Positions 1 through 8,783 of a stretch of DNA of 64,000 nucleotides are shown piece by piece. Made by a program: the position numbers and the translations under genes. The notes below the pieces were generated by a model. That model searched no databases, was not told where the DNA came from, and saw only the letters and a program-made list of their open reading frames with translations. The DNA is from Defluviicoccus sp046348835 (GTDB taxonomy: Bacteria > Pseudomonadota > Alphaproteobacteria > Rhodospirillales > Defluviicoccaceae), in the NCBI GenBank assembly GCA_046348835.1, contig JAXMDM010000002.1:868001-932000 (forward strand), written 5' to 3'. Each line of letters starts with the position of its first letter. Positions within the stretch are counted from its first letter, which is position 1.

Positions 1-336
1 CTGAAGCCATCGCCGCGGGGCGAGCTGGAGATCACCGACGTCAATCTCGCCTATCTTAAGCGACGCAAGCTGGGGGTCGAGATCCTCGGCCGGGGCATGG
101 CCTGGCTCGACACCGGAACCCACCAGGCGCTGCACCAGGCGGTGACCTTCGTCGAGATCATCGAAGCCCGGCAGGGGCTGAAAATCTCCTGTCCCGAAGA
201 GATCGCCTGGCGGATGGGCTTTATCGATTCGGCGCAGCTGGAGCGCCTCGCCGCCGCGCTCGCCCGCTCCGAGTACGGCAAATACCTGGGCTCGCTGCTG
301 CACGAGCGGGTCCGCGTGTCCGACGAGGCAGCATGA
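1..336 (+). CDS. rfbA: Glucose-1-phosphate thymidylyltransferase, C-terminal part (5' end outside window)
   Basis: This is the last 111 codons of RmlA/RfbA, which makes dTDP-glucose from dTTP and glucose-1-phosphate, the first step of dTDP-L-rhamnose synthesis. The reading frame is open from base 1. It shows the conserved C-terminal features of the family: ITDVN near the start, RGMAWLDTGT in the middle, then a stretch resembling IEARQGLKISCPEEIAWR. The full protein is usually about 290 residues, so some 180 codons lie upstream. Its stop overlaps the rfbC start (ATGA), which indicates translational coupling in one operon. The family assignment is secure; only the missing 5' end is unknown. Confidence 0.95.
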   Translation: MKPSPRGELEITDVNLAYLKRRKLGVEILGRGMAWLDTGTHQALHQAVTFVEIIEARQGLKISCPEEIAWRMGFIDSAQLERLAAALARSEYGKYLGSLLHERVRVSDEAA

Positions 337-896
337 ACGTCCTCTCCACCGCATTGCCGGGCGTCATCCTGATCGAACCGCGGGTCTTCGGCGACGATCG
401 CGGCTTTTTTTTCGAGTCGTTCCACGCCGAACGCTATGCGGAGGCAGGGATCACCGGAGCCTTCGTCCAGGACAACATCTCCTTTTCCAAGCGCGATGTC
501 CTGCGCGGGCTGCATGTCCAGAACCCGAACCCGCAGGGCAAGCTGGTGTTCGTCCTCGAAGGCGAGGTGACCGACGTGGCCGTCGACGTCCGTCGCGGGT
601 CGCCCACGTTCGGACAGTGGGTCGCCGTCGTCCTGTCGGCGAGCAACCGGCGCCAGATCTGGGTCCCGGAAGGGTTTGCGCACGGCTTCTGCGTGACCAG
701 CGAGGAGGCGCTGGTCTGCTACAAATGCACCGACGTCTATAACCCGGCCGGCGAAATGTCGCTCATCTGGAACGATCCCGATATGGGCATCGTCTGGCCG
801 ACCGACACGCCCGTCCTTTCCGCCAAGGATGCGGCGGCGCCGTCGCTTGCCGGCATCGATCCGCATCGGCTCGTCCCCTACCGGACGACGGCGTGA
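333..896 (+). CDS. rfbC: dTDP-4-dehydrorhamnose 3,5-epimerase
   Basis: RmlC epimerises C3 and C5 of dTDP-4-keto-6-deoxyglucose in the cytoplasm, the third step of dTDP-L-rhamnose synthesis. The 187 residues match the usual length for this cupin enzyme. Visible hallmarks are FFESF near residue 26, QDNISFS, the RGLHVQ motif with the catalytic His, a conserved Lys in PQGKLV, the sheet segment VPEGFAHGF, and CTDVYNP with the catalytic Tyr. The gene overlaps rfbA by four bases upstream and rfbD by four bases downstream, so the three genes are almost certainly co-transcribed. rfbB (the dehydratase) is not in the window and may lie upstream. Confidence 0.97.
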   Translation: MNVLSTALPGVILIEPRVFGDDRGFFFESFHAERYAEAGITGAFVQDNISFSKRDVLRGLHVQNPNPQGKLVFVLEGEVTDVAVDVRRGSPTFGQWVAVVLSASNRRQIWVPEGFAHGFCVTSEEALVCYKCTDVYNPAGEMSLIWNDPDMGIVWPTDTPVLSAKDAAAPSLAGIDPHRLVPYRTTA

Positions 897-1798
897 GTCC
901 GGTCCGGAAGGCGATGCCTCCCATCCTTCTTCTCGGACGCGAAGGACAGGTCGGCTGGGAGTTGGCGCGATCGTTGGCGCCGTTCGCCCCGGTGCTGGGA
1001 CTGGCGCGCGCCCAACTGGATCTCACCGACGCGGACGCCATCAGGCGCACCGTCCGGGAGGTGCGGCCGGGCCTGATCGTCAATGCCGCGGCCTATACCC
1101 AGGTCGACAAGGCGGAGACCGAGACCACCCTCGCCGCCGCCGTCAATGCCACCGCTCCCGGCATCCTCGCCGAGGAGGCGAAGCGGGTCGGCTGTCCCCT
1201 CGTTCATTATTCCACCGACTATGTCTTCGACGGCGCCGGCCAGCGGCCGTGGCGAGAGGATGACCCGGTGGCCCCGGTCAACGCCTACGGCGCCTCAAAG
1301 CTGGCGGGGGAGCGGACGGTTGCCGCGGCGGCCGGATCCCATCTAATCTTCCGCACCGCCTGGGTGTTCGCCGATCGCGGCCGCAACTTCCTCAAGACCA
1401 TGCAGCGTCTCGCCCTCGAGCGCGACGAGTTGCGGGTGGTGGCGGATCAGCGGGGTGCACCCACCTGGGCGCGGCTGATCGCCGAGGCGACGGCGCTGGT
1501 CCTGGGGCAGACCCGCGGCGGCAGCGGCTGGCAGGCAATGGCCGAGCGCAGCGGCATCTACCACCTCACCGCCGCCGGCGAGACGACGTGGTGCGGCTTC
1601 GCCGAGGCGATCGTTGCCGCGTGCGAACCGGCCGACGGGCGGCCCCGCGCCCGCGTCGTCGGCATCGCGACGAGCGAGTATCCTACCCCGGCGAAGCGCC
1701 CCGCCTACTCGGTGCTCGACGGCTCCCGGCTCGCCGACACCTTCGGGCTGCGCCTGCCCGACTGGCACGACGGCCTGAGGCTCTGCCTCGGCGGGTAG
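893..1798 (+). CDS. rfbD: dTDP-4-dehydrorhamnose reductase
   Basis: RmlD reduces dTDP-4-keto-rhamnose to dTDP-L-rhamnose with NAD(P)H. The 301-residue protein is an extended SDR with the dinucleotide loop GREGQVG at the N-terminus, the conserved YSTDYVFDG block and the catalytic YGASK motif (Tyr and Lys four apart). The start used is GTG at 893, which overlaps the rfbC stop as GTGA. An ATG at 914, directly before PPILLLG, is an alternative that would remove only seven residues. The gene is last in the rfb run and faces a glycosyltransferase on the other strand just 20 bases away. Confidence 0.96.
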   Translation: MSPVRKAMPPILLLGREGQVGWELARSLAPFAPVLGLARAQLDLTDADAIRRTVREVRPGLIVNAAAYTQVDKAETETTLAAAVNATAPGILAEEAKRVGCPLVHYSTDYVFDGAGQRPWREDDPVAPVNAYGASKLAGERTVAAAAGSHLIFRTAWVFADRGRNFLKTMQRLALERDELRVVADQRGAPTWARLIAEATALVLGQTRGGSGWQAMAERSGIYHLTAAGETTWCGFAEAIVAACEPADGRPRARVVGIATSEYPTPAKRPAYSVLDGSRLADTFGLRLPDWHDGLRLCLGG

Positions 1799-1818
1799 GG
1801 GACCGTCCCCTCCCGCCG

Positions 1819-3942
1819 TTACCCCTGCATCTTCCAGGGCTTGACCGTGCGCGGCGGAAAGGCGACGGCGAACGGATGCACCGCCGACAGGTTGGGGTTG
1901 TAGTAGGGATCGCGATCGAGGGCATCGCCCCACCGCTCGCGCATCAGGGCCAATTCCCGCTGCTGCCGTTGCCGCTTCTCTTCCGTTTCGTGATCGTACC
2001 CGCGCGACATGGACTCGTGGTGGAGCAGTTCCGCGTCGGCGTCGTAGACGATCCGGTACCCGGCGGCGCGAAGCTTGAAGCAGAGATCGATATCGTTGTA
2101 GGCGACGGGCAGATGAACCTCGTCGAGGCCGCCGACCTCCTCGAAGCAGGACCGCCGCATCACCATGCAGGCCCCGGTCACCGCGGTCAGCGCCTGGGTC
2201 AGCTTGGCCCGGGCGAAATAACCGGGATCCGTTGACGACAGCATGACATGGGCGTGGGCGACCGACCCCTGGATGCCGGTGACACAGCCGCCGTGTTGGA
2301 CCCGCATGTTGCCATAGAGCAGGCGCGCGCCGACGGCGCCCACCTCCGGCCGCACCGCGTGCGCGACCATGCTCGCCAGCCAGTCCGCCCCCAGCACCTC
2401 GATATCGTTGTTGAGCAACGCCAGCACATCACCGGTGGCAACCCGGACGGCGGCGTTGTTGATGGCTGAATAATTGAACGCGCCGGGGTAGGGGACGACG
2501 CGAACCCTGCGGTCGGCGGCGAGGTCGCTGAAGTAGGCGTGCGTGGTGGCCTCGGCGCTGTCGTTGTCGACGATGACGATTTCGATGTCCGGGTACGCCG
2601 TCCCGTGCCGAAGCCCTTCGACGCAGGCGCGCAAGAGATCGACGCGGTCTCGGGTGGGGATGATGATGGAGACGCGCGGCGGCGGCGCGGGTAGGGGCAG
2701 GCGTACGTGATTGAGGCCTTGGGCGTCGGTGGTCACCCCGGCGTCCAGGCCGAGCCGGGCGAAGTGGTCGCGCACCGCGCGGCGGCCGCTCTCCTGCGCC
2801 GCCTCTAGCCGAGCCCGGGAAAACTGATTGCCGGCGCCGTGCTGTCGCCAATGGTAGAGGACGAAGGGGATGTGCCGGATCCGGTCGGCGGGGACGGAAT
2901 CGCCGATGCGTAGCGCCAGATCCCAGTCCTGGCTGCCGTCGAAGCCGGCCCTCAGGCCGCCCAACGCCCGGACCCGCCGGGTGAGGTAGACGGCGAGGTG
3001 ACAGGCGTAATTCTGCCGGGCGAGAAGTTCCGGGTTCCAGTCCGGCTTGAAGTGGGGGACCCACCGCTTGCCGTTCTCGTCGAGGTGATCCTCGTCGGAG
3101 TAAACGAACTCGACGTCCGGGTGGGCGGCGATCTCCGCCGCGACCATGTAAAGGGCGTGGGGGGCCAGCACGTCGTCGTGGTCGAGAAAGGCGACGTAGG
3201 GGCCGGTGGCCATGGCCAGACCGGTGTTGCTGGCAGCGACGATGCCGCCGTTCTCCGGGAGCCTGTCGACGCGAATGCGCGCATCGTCCGCCATCGCCTG
3301 CTTCAGGATCGGCGCGATCTCGGCCCGCGTCGTCCCGTCGTCGACCAGGCATAACTCCCATTCCGGGTAGAGCTGTGCGCGGACGGAAGCAATGGCGGCG
3401 CGGAGATGGGCGGGGTCCGGATCGTAGACCGGCATCACCACCGAGATCCGCGGCCGCACCGCCAGCGTCTCGATGTGCCGGCGGATCGCCCCCCTGTCGC
3501 CCCGGCCGAGCCGGTCGTAGGCGGCGATCCACTTCATGTAGGCTTGCTGGGCGATGCCGTATTCGGACTCCTGAGGCTCCTCGCCGGCATCGCCCGGCGG
3601 ACGCAGGCGTTGCTCCAGCCACCAGAACGGCTTGACCAGCCTCCACAGGGTGGAGTTAGTGATCCGCTTATTGAGTTGTTTGATCTTACGTCGGGCGAGC
3701 TCGTTTTCCGCCGCCTCGGCATGGGCCGTCAGCATCAGCGCCCGCAGATGCTCCCGCTCCCGTTCGGCTTGCCGCAACCGGGCCTCCGCCCGCTCCGCGC
3801 GCTGTCGTTCCGCGTCCCGTTCCTGGACGAGATGCTGGAGCGCAGCGGGTGCGTCGGGGTCGAGCGCATCCTTGTCGTGTGGCACAGCCACACCTACGCG
3901 CTCTACGTGCTGGGAGGGGGGTGGCGTTGAGGATCGTCCCAT
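1819..3942 (-). CDS. Family 2 glycosyltransferase with two GT2 domains and an N-terminal coiled coil
   Basis: A 707-residue cytoplasmic glycosyltransferase. Residues 35-95 are charged and heptad-like (coiled coil), followed by NSTLWRLVKPFWW near residue 96. The first GT2 domain begins at ISVVMPVYDPD (about 167) and carries LDHDDV, the sugar-nucleotide/metal DxD-type motif, and QDWDLALR. The second begins at SIIIPTRDR (about 435) and has LLNNDIEV and YNDIDLCFKL. Such double-domain proteins assemble or elongate repeating polysaccharides, often rhamnose-containing ones. The dTDP-rhamnose genes next door fit that role, but donor and acceptor cannot be read from sequence. It is convergent with rfbD and divergent from the next glycosyltransferase. 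Confidence 0.92.
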   Translation of the reverse strand: MGRSSTPPPSQHVERVGVAVPHDKDALDPDAPAALQHLVQERDAERQRAERAEARLRQAEREREHLRALMLTAHAEAAENELARRKIKQLNKRITNSTLWRLVKPFWWLEQRLRPPGDAGEEPQESEYGIAQQAYMKWIAAYDRLGRGDRGAIRRHIETLAVRPRISVVMPVYDPDPAHLRAAIASVRAQLYPEWELCLVDDGTTRAEIAPILKQAMADDARIRVDRLPENGGIVAASNTGLAMATGPYVAFLDHDDVLAPHALYMVAAEIAAHPDVEFVYSDEDHLDENGKRWVPHFKPDWNPELLARQNYACHLAVYLTRRVRALGGLRAGFDGSQDWDLALRIGDSVPADRIRHIPFVLYHWRQHGAGNQFSRARLEAAQESGRRAVRDHFARLGLDAGVTTDAQGLNHVRLPLPAPPPRVSIIIPTRDRVDLLRACVEGLRHGTAYPDIEIVIVDNDSAEATTHAYFSDLAADRRVRVVPYPGAFNYSAINNAAVRVATGDVLALLNNDIEVLGADWLASMVAHAVRPEVGAVGARLLYGNMRVQHGGCVTGIQGSVAHAHVMLSSTDPGYFARAKLTQALTAVTGACMVMRRSCFEEVGGLDEVHLPVAYNDIDLCFKLRAAGYRIVYDADAELLHHESMSRGYDHETEEKRQRQQRELALMRERWGDALDRDPYYNPNLSAVHPFAVAFPPRTVKPWKMQG

Positions 3943-4140
3943 CGGTCGGCATGACGATTGACGCGCAACCGGGATTCCTTCATGCCTCGGTTGCGAAGTC
4001 GGCTACAGCCTGTTGGAAGAATTTGACCGCGTTTGTATCATGCGCCGATAGCGGCAAGCAATGGAGCCTGACTGCCGACCTCGGGACCGCCCGGCGGCGG
4101 TTCCGTCGGGTCGACAACTGGCCGATAGGAGAAGGGAATT
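3943..4140. promoter_or_regulatory. Divergent intergenic region between two glycosyltransferase genes
   Basis: This 198-base gap separates the starts of two glycosyltransferase genes that run in opposite directions, so it must hold both promoters unless one is read from further away. The only element I can place is AGGAGAAGG just upstream of the TTG at 4141, a good ribosome binding site. No convincing -35/-10 pair or operator repeat was seen. Confidence 0.4.
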
Positions 4141-5883
4141 TTGCAGGTACCGGGCCGGCGTTCGGCGACACCCGCGACACAGGACGCCCCCGAAGGGGAG
4201 TCCGACTGGCAGGCAAGACTGGCAGAGCTGCAGGCGCGCCTGGACGCCGTCGGGCAGGAAAAAGCGGCCCTCGAAGGAGATCGGCGGCAGCTGCAAGACC
4301 GCATCGCCGGTCTGGAGACGATCAGTGCCAGCCGGAAGGAGCTGGCCGGGCTGCTGCAGGCGCAACTGGAAGCGCAGGTGGCGCGTATCGAGCAACTGGA
4401 ACGGAAGCTGCGCGTCTATCAGGAGTCGCTTTCCTGGCGGGTGACCCGGCCGCTGCGCGGCACCGTCGGTCTGTTCAACCGCGCATTCAAAAAGCGCGGT
4501 CCTGAGCGCCGAGAGAAGTTGCGAAACCGGCCGGCGCCCTCGTTCCCCTCCGCGGGGGACGGGGTACCGCTTCCGATGGCGGAGCGCTATATCACCACCC
4601 ATCCGGACCTGGAGACGACGGAACTACCGCCGCTTGACGTCTCCGTCTCGGTGGTCATTCCGACGTTCAATGCCGGTGACGAGTTTTACTGGCTCCTTCG
4701 CAGGCTGTTTACGCAGAAGGGGCTGCGATCCCTCGAGGTCGTCATCGTCGATTCCGGCTCCAAGGACGGCACCGTCAGTCGCGCTGTCGAGTTCGGCTGC
4801 AAGGTGGTCGAGATCGAGCAGAGCCAGTTCTCGCACAGCTTTGCCCGCAACCTCGGGGCCGAGCATGCCAGCGGCGATGTGCTGCTGTTCATGGTTCAGG
4901 ACGCCTATCCCATCGGCGATCACTGGCTCTACGGGTTGGCTCGGTGTTTATTGCACCCGCGGACGGAATCCATGCGTCTATCGGCGGTATCGTGCGCCGA
5001 ATGGAGCCGGGTAGACTCGGAACTGCTCTACGACGTGCTTTTGCACGCGCACTATGAGTTCCTTCGTTGCGGCGACCGCGACCGGGCCGGACGCCTGCCG
5101 TCTTCCGGAGATGCCCTCGAACTGCGCAAACAAGGCCAGCTCAGCGATATCGCCTGCATGATTTCGCGGGCGGTATTCAACCAGTACCGGTATCGCGGAA
5201 GCTACGCCGAGGATCTCACCCTCGGCATCGACCTCATCCGGGACGGACATCAGGTGGGGTTGTTGTCCTCCATTCGCGTCGCCCACTCGCATCGGCGCGG
5301 CGCCGGTTATTGGGTGCGGCGGGTGTTCGTCGATATCATCTTCCTCAATGCCATCTTCCCCGGCGACGAAGCGCCGGCGCTCACCTCCGCCACCGGGGTG
5401 CTGGTGGGGGCGTTCGCCCTCAAGCGCGCGCTTTGGTCGGTGGTTGCGTCGACGCAGCAGAGTCCGGTCGAGGCACTCGATGCCATCATCGAACACCTGC
5501 GAAATCTTTCGCTGCCGGCAACGGTGTCCTCATTCGAAGGCGAGGGCGATTTCGGCTACCCGCCGCTCGGCGCGTGGATCGATCGGCTCAGTCGGTCGTG
5601 CGCCGAGGACGAGCGCCCGATGACGGCGGCGGAAGCGGCGGGCGCACGGCATATGCGCGCCGCATTCATCGATCGTCTGACGGGCCTGAGGCCGCATCTC
5701 GGCTATGTCTATCCCTGCCTTGATGAAGCCGTGGCGACGGAAATCAACGACGCGATCGAGAAGGCTCTGGCGATGACGGTGGGCCTGCAACTCGCCTATT
5801 GTTACCTCAGCCCCGGCCGGGCGACGGAAGAGGCCAACGATCCGGTCGAGGAGCTCAAGCCGCTCCTGACCTCGGGCGTCTGA
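4141..5883 (+). CDS. Family 2 glycosyltransferase (rhamnosyltransferase-like) with N-terminal coiled coil
   Basis: A 580-residue GT2 enzyme. The start is TTG, chosen because AGGAGAAGG lies a few bases upstream. Residues 22-95 are Gln/Glu/Leu-rich coiled coil, followed by ESLSWRVTRPLRG (about 95-107), much like the SxxWR segment of the divergent neighbour. The GT-A fold starts at SVVIPTFNAG (about 170) with VIVDSGSKDGT and then ARNLGAEHASGDVLLFM, a stretch typical of rhamnosyltransferase-like members. The C-terminal 230 residues are an extension of unknown role. It sits first in a run with the GT4 and methyltransferase genes. Rhamnose as donor is an inference from the neighbouring rfb genes. 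Confidence 0.9.
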   Translation: MQVPGRRSATPATQDAPEGESDWQARLAELQARLDAVGQEKAALEGDRRQLQDRIAGLETISASRKELAGLLQAQLEAQVARIEQLERKLRVYQESLSWRVTRPLRGTVGLFNRAFKKRGPERREKLRNRPAPSFPSAGDGVPLPMAERYITTHPDLETTELPPLDVSVSVVIPTFNAGDEFYWLLRRLFTQKGLRSLEVVIVDSGSKDGTVSRAVEFGCKVVEIEQSQFSHSFARNLGAEHASGDVLLFMVQDAYPIGDHWLYGLARCLLHPRTESMRLSAVSCAEWSRVDSELLYDVLLHAHYEFLRCGDRDRAGRLPSSGDALELRKQGQLSDIACMISRAVFNQYRYRGSYAEDLTLGIDLIRDGHQVGLLSSIRVAHSHRRGAGYWVRRVFVDIIFLNAIFPGDEAPALTSATGVLVGAFALKRALWSVVASTQQSPVEALDAIIEHLRNLSLPATVSSFEGEGDFGYPPLGAWIDRLSRSCAEDERPMTAAEAAGARHMRAAFIDRLTGLRPHLGYVYPCLDEAVATEINDAIEKALAMTVGLQLAYCYLSPGRATEEANDPVEELKPLLTSGV

Positions 5884-5885
5884 CG

Positions 5886-7157
5886 ATGCGTATCCTTTAC
5901 ATCGTCCATCAGTTCCTGCCCGAGTTCGCCGCCGGAACGGAACTGGTCACCCTCAGGCTGGCCAAGGCGGCGCAGCGCGGCGGCCACCTTGCCGAGATAT
6001 TGACCTGTTTCCAAAGAAAGCCGGCTGTGGGGGAGGAGGTGTCTGCCGACGGGTTGCTGAGGTCGGTGGTCGGCGGCGTCCCGGTGTTCGCCATCCCGGT
6101 GGGCATGATCGCCGATCCCTTCGGCTTTTCGCCGGGTACGGATATTCAGGCGCGGACGGTGTTTGCCCGCTTCCTGAAAACGCGGCCCTACGACCTGGTT
6201 CATGTCACCCACGCGTTTCGCGTGGTGGACGCGGTCGAGAGCGTGCGGGAGCGGGAGATCCCTTACCTGATGACGTTGACCGACTACTTCTCCGTCTGCT
6301 ACCGGCTCGAACTGACGCGGCGCAACGGGGACAGGTGCGAAGGGCCCCTCGGAGGGGCCGCATGCCACGCCTTCTGCAACGATGCGAAGGGAGGAATTAA
6401 CCCGGCCTCGCTCCTGCGTCGTCGGGACCGCCTGGAGAGCATCCTCGGCAGTGCCACCGACGTCATCGCCTGCTCGCCCTTTCTTGCCGGAGTCGTGGGC
6501 CGGGAATTCCCCGACTTATCCGTCCGGGTGCTCGGGCACGGCATCGATTTGCTCAGATTCCGGCCGAAGCCGGCGCGGGAGCGCACGGACGAGACCGTAT
6601 TCGGCTATATCGGCACGATATCGAAAGCCAAGGGGGTCGATGTTCTCGCGCGGGCGTTTGCCCAGGCGGCCATCCCCAACGGCCGCCTCGACCTGATCGG
6701 CCCCCCGGCCGGGGACGAGGCCCTCTATCGGGAGTTGCTCTCCCTGGCGAGCCAGACGGACGGCATCCGGCTGAAGGGGGCGGTTCCGGCGGATCAGGTG
6801 CCGGCGGCGCTCGCCGGGATCGATGTCCTTTGCATCCCCTCCCAATGGCCGGAAACCTTCTCCTTGACCATGTACGAGGCGTTCGCGGCGCAGACGCCCG
6901 TCTTCGTGGCGGATCTCGGCAATCCCGCCGAGGTGGTGCGCAACGCGTCCTGCGGCCGGGTGCTGCCGGCGTCCGACGTCGACGCGTGGAGCGCAGCGAT
7001 CCGCGAGGCGGCAGCCGATCCGGATATGCTGGATGGTTGGCGCGCAAGGCTTCCGCTGCCGGCACGCAGCGAGGAAGAAACCTTTCTTTACGAAATGCTG
7101 TACCGCGAGGCGCACGCCGCCAACGCCGCCGTACGGCAGGCACGATCGGGGCGATAG
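5886..7157 (+). CDS. Family 4 glycosyltransferase
   Basis: A 423-residue GT-B fold enzyme. It opens with MRILYIVHQFLPEFAAGTE, the Gly/Ala-rich N-terminal strand and loop of GT4 enzymes. The second Rossmann domain has GYIGTISKAKGVD (about 240), the donor-binding region, and later PSQWPETFSLTMYEAFA, which contains the conserved E-x7-E motif. Retaining GT4 enzymes transfer a sugar from a nucleotide donor to a lipid-linked or growing glycan. The ATG at 5886 follows the previous stop by two bases. The longer upstream reading in the same frame lies within that gene and is not needed. The substrate is unknown. Confidence 0.92.
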   Translation: MRILYIVHQFLPEFAAGTELVTLRLAKAAQRGGHLAEILTCFQRKPAVGEEVSADGLLRSVVGGVPVFAIPVGMIADPFGFSPGTDIQARTVFARFLKTRPYDLVHVTHAFRVVDAVESVREREIPYLMTLTDYFSVCYRLELTRRNGDRCEGPLGGAACHAFCNDAKGGINPASLLRRRDRLESILGSATDVIACSPFLAGVVGREFPDLSVRVLGHGIDLLRFRPKPARERTDETVFGYIGTISKAKGVDVLARAFAQAAIPNGRLDLIGPPAGDEALYRELLSLASQTDGIRLKGAVPADQVPAALAGIDVLCIPSQWPETFSLTMYEAFAAQTPVFVADLGNPAEVVRNASCGRVLPASDVDAWSAAIREAAADPDMLDGWRARLPLPARSEEETFLYEMLYREAHAANAAVRQARSGR

Positions 7158-7159
7158 GA

Positions 7160-8374
7160 GTGTCCCTGCGGTCCAAGATCGGTGCGAAACGCGCCAAGCA
7201 CCAAGCCTCTTTGGCGGAACGGAGCCGGTTTATCAGCTCTCTCTATAGGGAGCTGCTGGGTAGAACCCCGGAACCCGAGGAGGTCGCACACTGGCTGATA
7301 AATAGTGAGCATTTATCCGCCGAGCGGGTGTATTCCGCATTTGTCGGCAGCGATGAATACAAGGCGAGAGCGGTACGAAAAGCCGAACTGATCGTCTCCC
7401 TGTTCAAGGAGTTGCTGAAAAGGGATCCGGAACCGGACGAGCTGGCGACATGGATCGCGCACGCAGAAAGAATTACGCCGGAGCAGGCTTACTTTACTTT
7501 CGTCAACTCCGATGAATACCAGAAAAAGAGGGACGAACAGGTAAATCTGTATGTGGCGCCGGGCCACTTTTACTCACCGATTGTGGACCCGAGGCAGCTG
7601 GAGCAACGGTCGGCGATACTTTTTGCCAGGGATAGGGAACTTCCCGGGATCGACCTGCGTGAAAAGGAGCAGATCGCGTATCTGCACCATATGGCGGGTT
7701 TCTATGATCGAATTCCTTTCGCGGACACTAAACAGCCGGGTGTAAGATATTTCTATAGGAATGACTCCTTTAGCTACCCGGATGCAATCGTTCTGGCGTG
7801 CACCATTCTCGCCCAGCGGCCTCGGCGTATTATCGAAGTCGGATCCGGCTACTCATCGTCGCTCATTTTAGACATCGTCGAGCGGGAATTTTCCTGGAAC
7901 GTGGATTGTACATTTATCGAACCCTACCCCGATCTGTTTGAGAGTTTTCTCGTCGGCGGCGATCGTGAAAAGATTGAGGTCTTGGCCGAGTGTGTACAGG
8001 ATGTCGATCTATCTATATTTGATCGCCTTGAGCCAAATGATATACTTTTTATCGATTCTACCCATATTGTGAAGACGGGAAGTGACGTCATCCATCATAT
8101 CACGAATGTTCTTCCACGGATAAAGCCAGGCGTGATAATTCATTTCCATGATATATTTTATCCGTTTGAATACCCAGAGCAGTGGGTGATGGAAAAAAAT
8201 ATGTCATGGAATGAACTGTACTATTTGCAGGCCTTCTTAACCAATAATAGAGAATATGAAATAATGCTTTTTAATAGTTTTATGGAGAAGAGGCACGCAG
8301 CATTGGCAGAAAAGCTGCTGCCTAAGTTCATGAAGAATAGCGGCGGCAGCCTCTGGCTTCGTAAGCTCGAGTAA
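7160..8374 (+). CDS. SAM-dependent methyltransferase with two N-terminal DUF4214 modules
   Basis: A 404-residue protein starting at GTG 7160, with AGGAG-like sequence overlapping the preceding stop region. Two similar segments of about 48 residues (about 22-70 and 77-122) match the DUF4214 pattern: (S/L)LxxELLxRxPEPxE...W ... SDEYxxx. The C-terminal domain is a class I methyltransferase with IIEVGSGYSSS (motif I, about 224), CTFIEPYPD, LFIDSTH and VIIHFHDIFYPFEYP. Enzymes of this type occur in polysaccharide loci and probably methylate sugars; the substrate here is unknown. Base composition is clearly richer in A and T than its neighbours, especially after 7690, with codons rare elsewhere in the window. 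That suggests a separate origin. Confidence 0.88.
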   Translation: MSLRSKIGAKRAKHQASLAERSRFISSLYRELLGRTPEPEEVAHWLINSEHLSAERVYSAFVGSDEYKARAVRKAELIVSLFKELLKRDPEPDELATWIAHAERITPEQAYFTFVNSDEYQKKRDEQVNLYVAPGHFYSPIVDPRQLEQRSAILFARDRELPGIDLREKEQIAYLHHMAGFYDRIPFADTKQPGVRYFYRNDSFSYPDAIVLACTILAQRPRRIIEVGSGYSSSLILDIVEREFSWNVDCTFIEPYPDLFESFLVGGDREKIEVLAECVQDVDLSIFDRLEPNDILFIDSTHIVKTGSDVIHHITNVLPRIKPGVIIHFHDIFYPFEYPEQWVMEKNMSWNELYYLQAFLTNNREYEIMLFNSFMEKRHAALAEKLLPKFMKNSGGSLWLRKLE

Positions 8375-8411
8375 CCGTCGTAACCGGGGAAACGTGCCTC
8401 GCCGGCCCAGG

Positions 8412-8783
8412 TTACGGCGCCGGTCGGTCGGGCACGGAGGCGGCGTCCTGCGCCGGCGACACCAGCTTTAGGGCGACGATGACGGCGACGATCAGGGCGA
8501 GAAAGAACAACCGCGTGCCGGTCAGCGGATCGCCGAAGGCGAGGATGCCGACGATGACGGTTCCGACCGCGCCGATCGCCGTCCAGACGGCGTAGACGGT
8601 GCCGAGCGGGATGGCGCGCATCGCTCGCGTCATGCAGAAGAAGCTGAGACCGGCGGCGGCGACGAAGAGGAGGTCGGCGACCGTCCCGTCCAGTTTCAGG
8701 CAGGTGGTGAAGGCGATCTCGAACCCGCCGGCGGCGAGCAGCCACAGCCACGCCCGTCGGGCGTCGGTCGATCTCCCGGTCAT
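8412..8783 (-). CDS. Small multidrug resistance (SMR) transporter subunit, second of a pair
   Basis: A 123-residue four-helix inner-membrane protein of the EmrE/SugE family. The essential membrane-embedded Glu is in GGFEIAFTTCLK (helix 1) and the conserved Trp is in VYAVWTAIG (helix 3). The start overlaps the stop of the upstream SMR gene by four bases, so the two are translationally coupled. Paired SMR genes often form heterodimers, for example the YkkC/YkkD guanidinium exporter. The C-terminal tail is longer than usual and ends in a Pro/Asp/Ala-rich stretch. Proton-coupled export of a small cation is likely. Guanidinium is a possibility only. Confidence 0.88.
   Translation of the reverse strand: MTGRSTDARRAWLWLLAAGGFEIAFTTCLKLDGTVADLLFVAAAGLSFFCMTRAMRAIPLGTVYAVWTAIGAVGTVIVGILAFGDPLTGTRLFFLALIVAVIVALKLVSPAQDAASVPDRPAP

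Noticed and set aside
1798..1811. GGGGAC/GTCCCC palindrome between rfbD and the convergent gene
   Set aside because: The one-base loop cannot form a stable hairpin and no T-run follows.
1..8374. A complete new polysaccharide export system
   Set aside because: Only donor synthesis, glycosyltransferases and a methyltransferase are present; no Wzx/Wzy, ABC exporter or synthase lies in the window.
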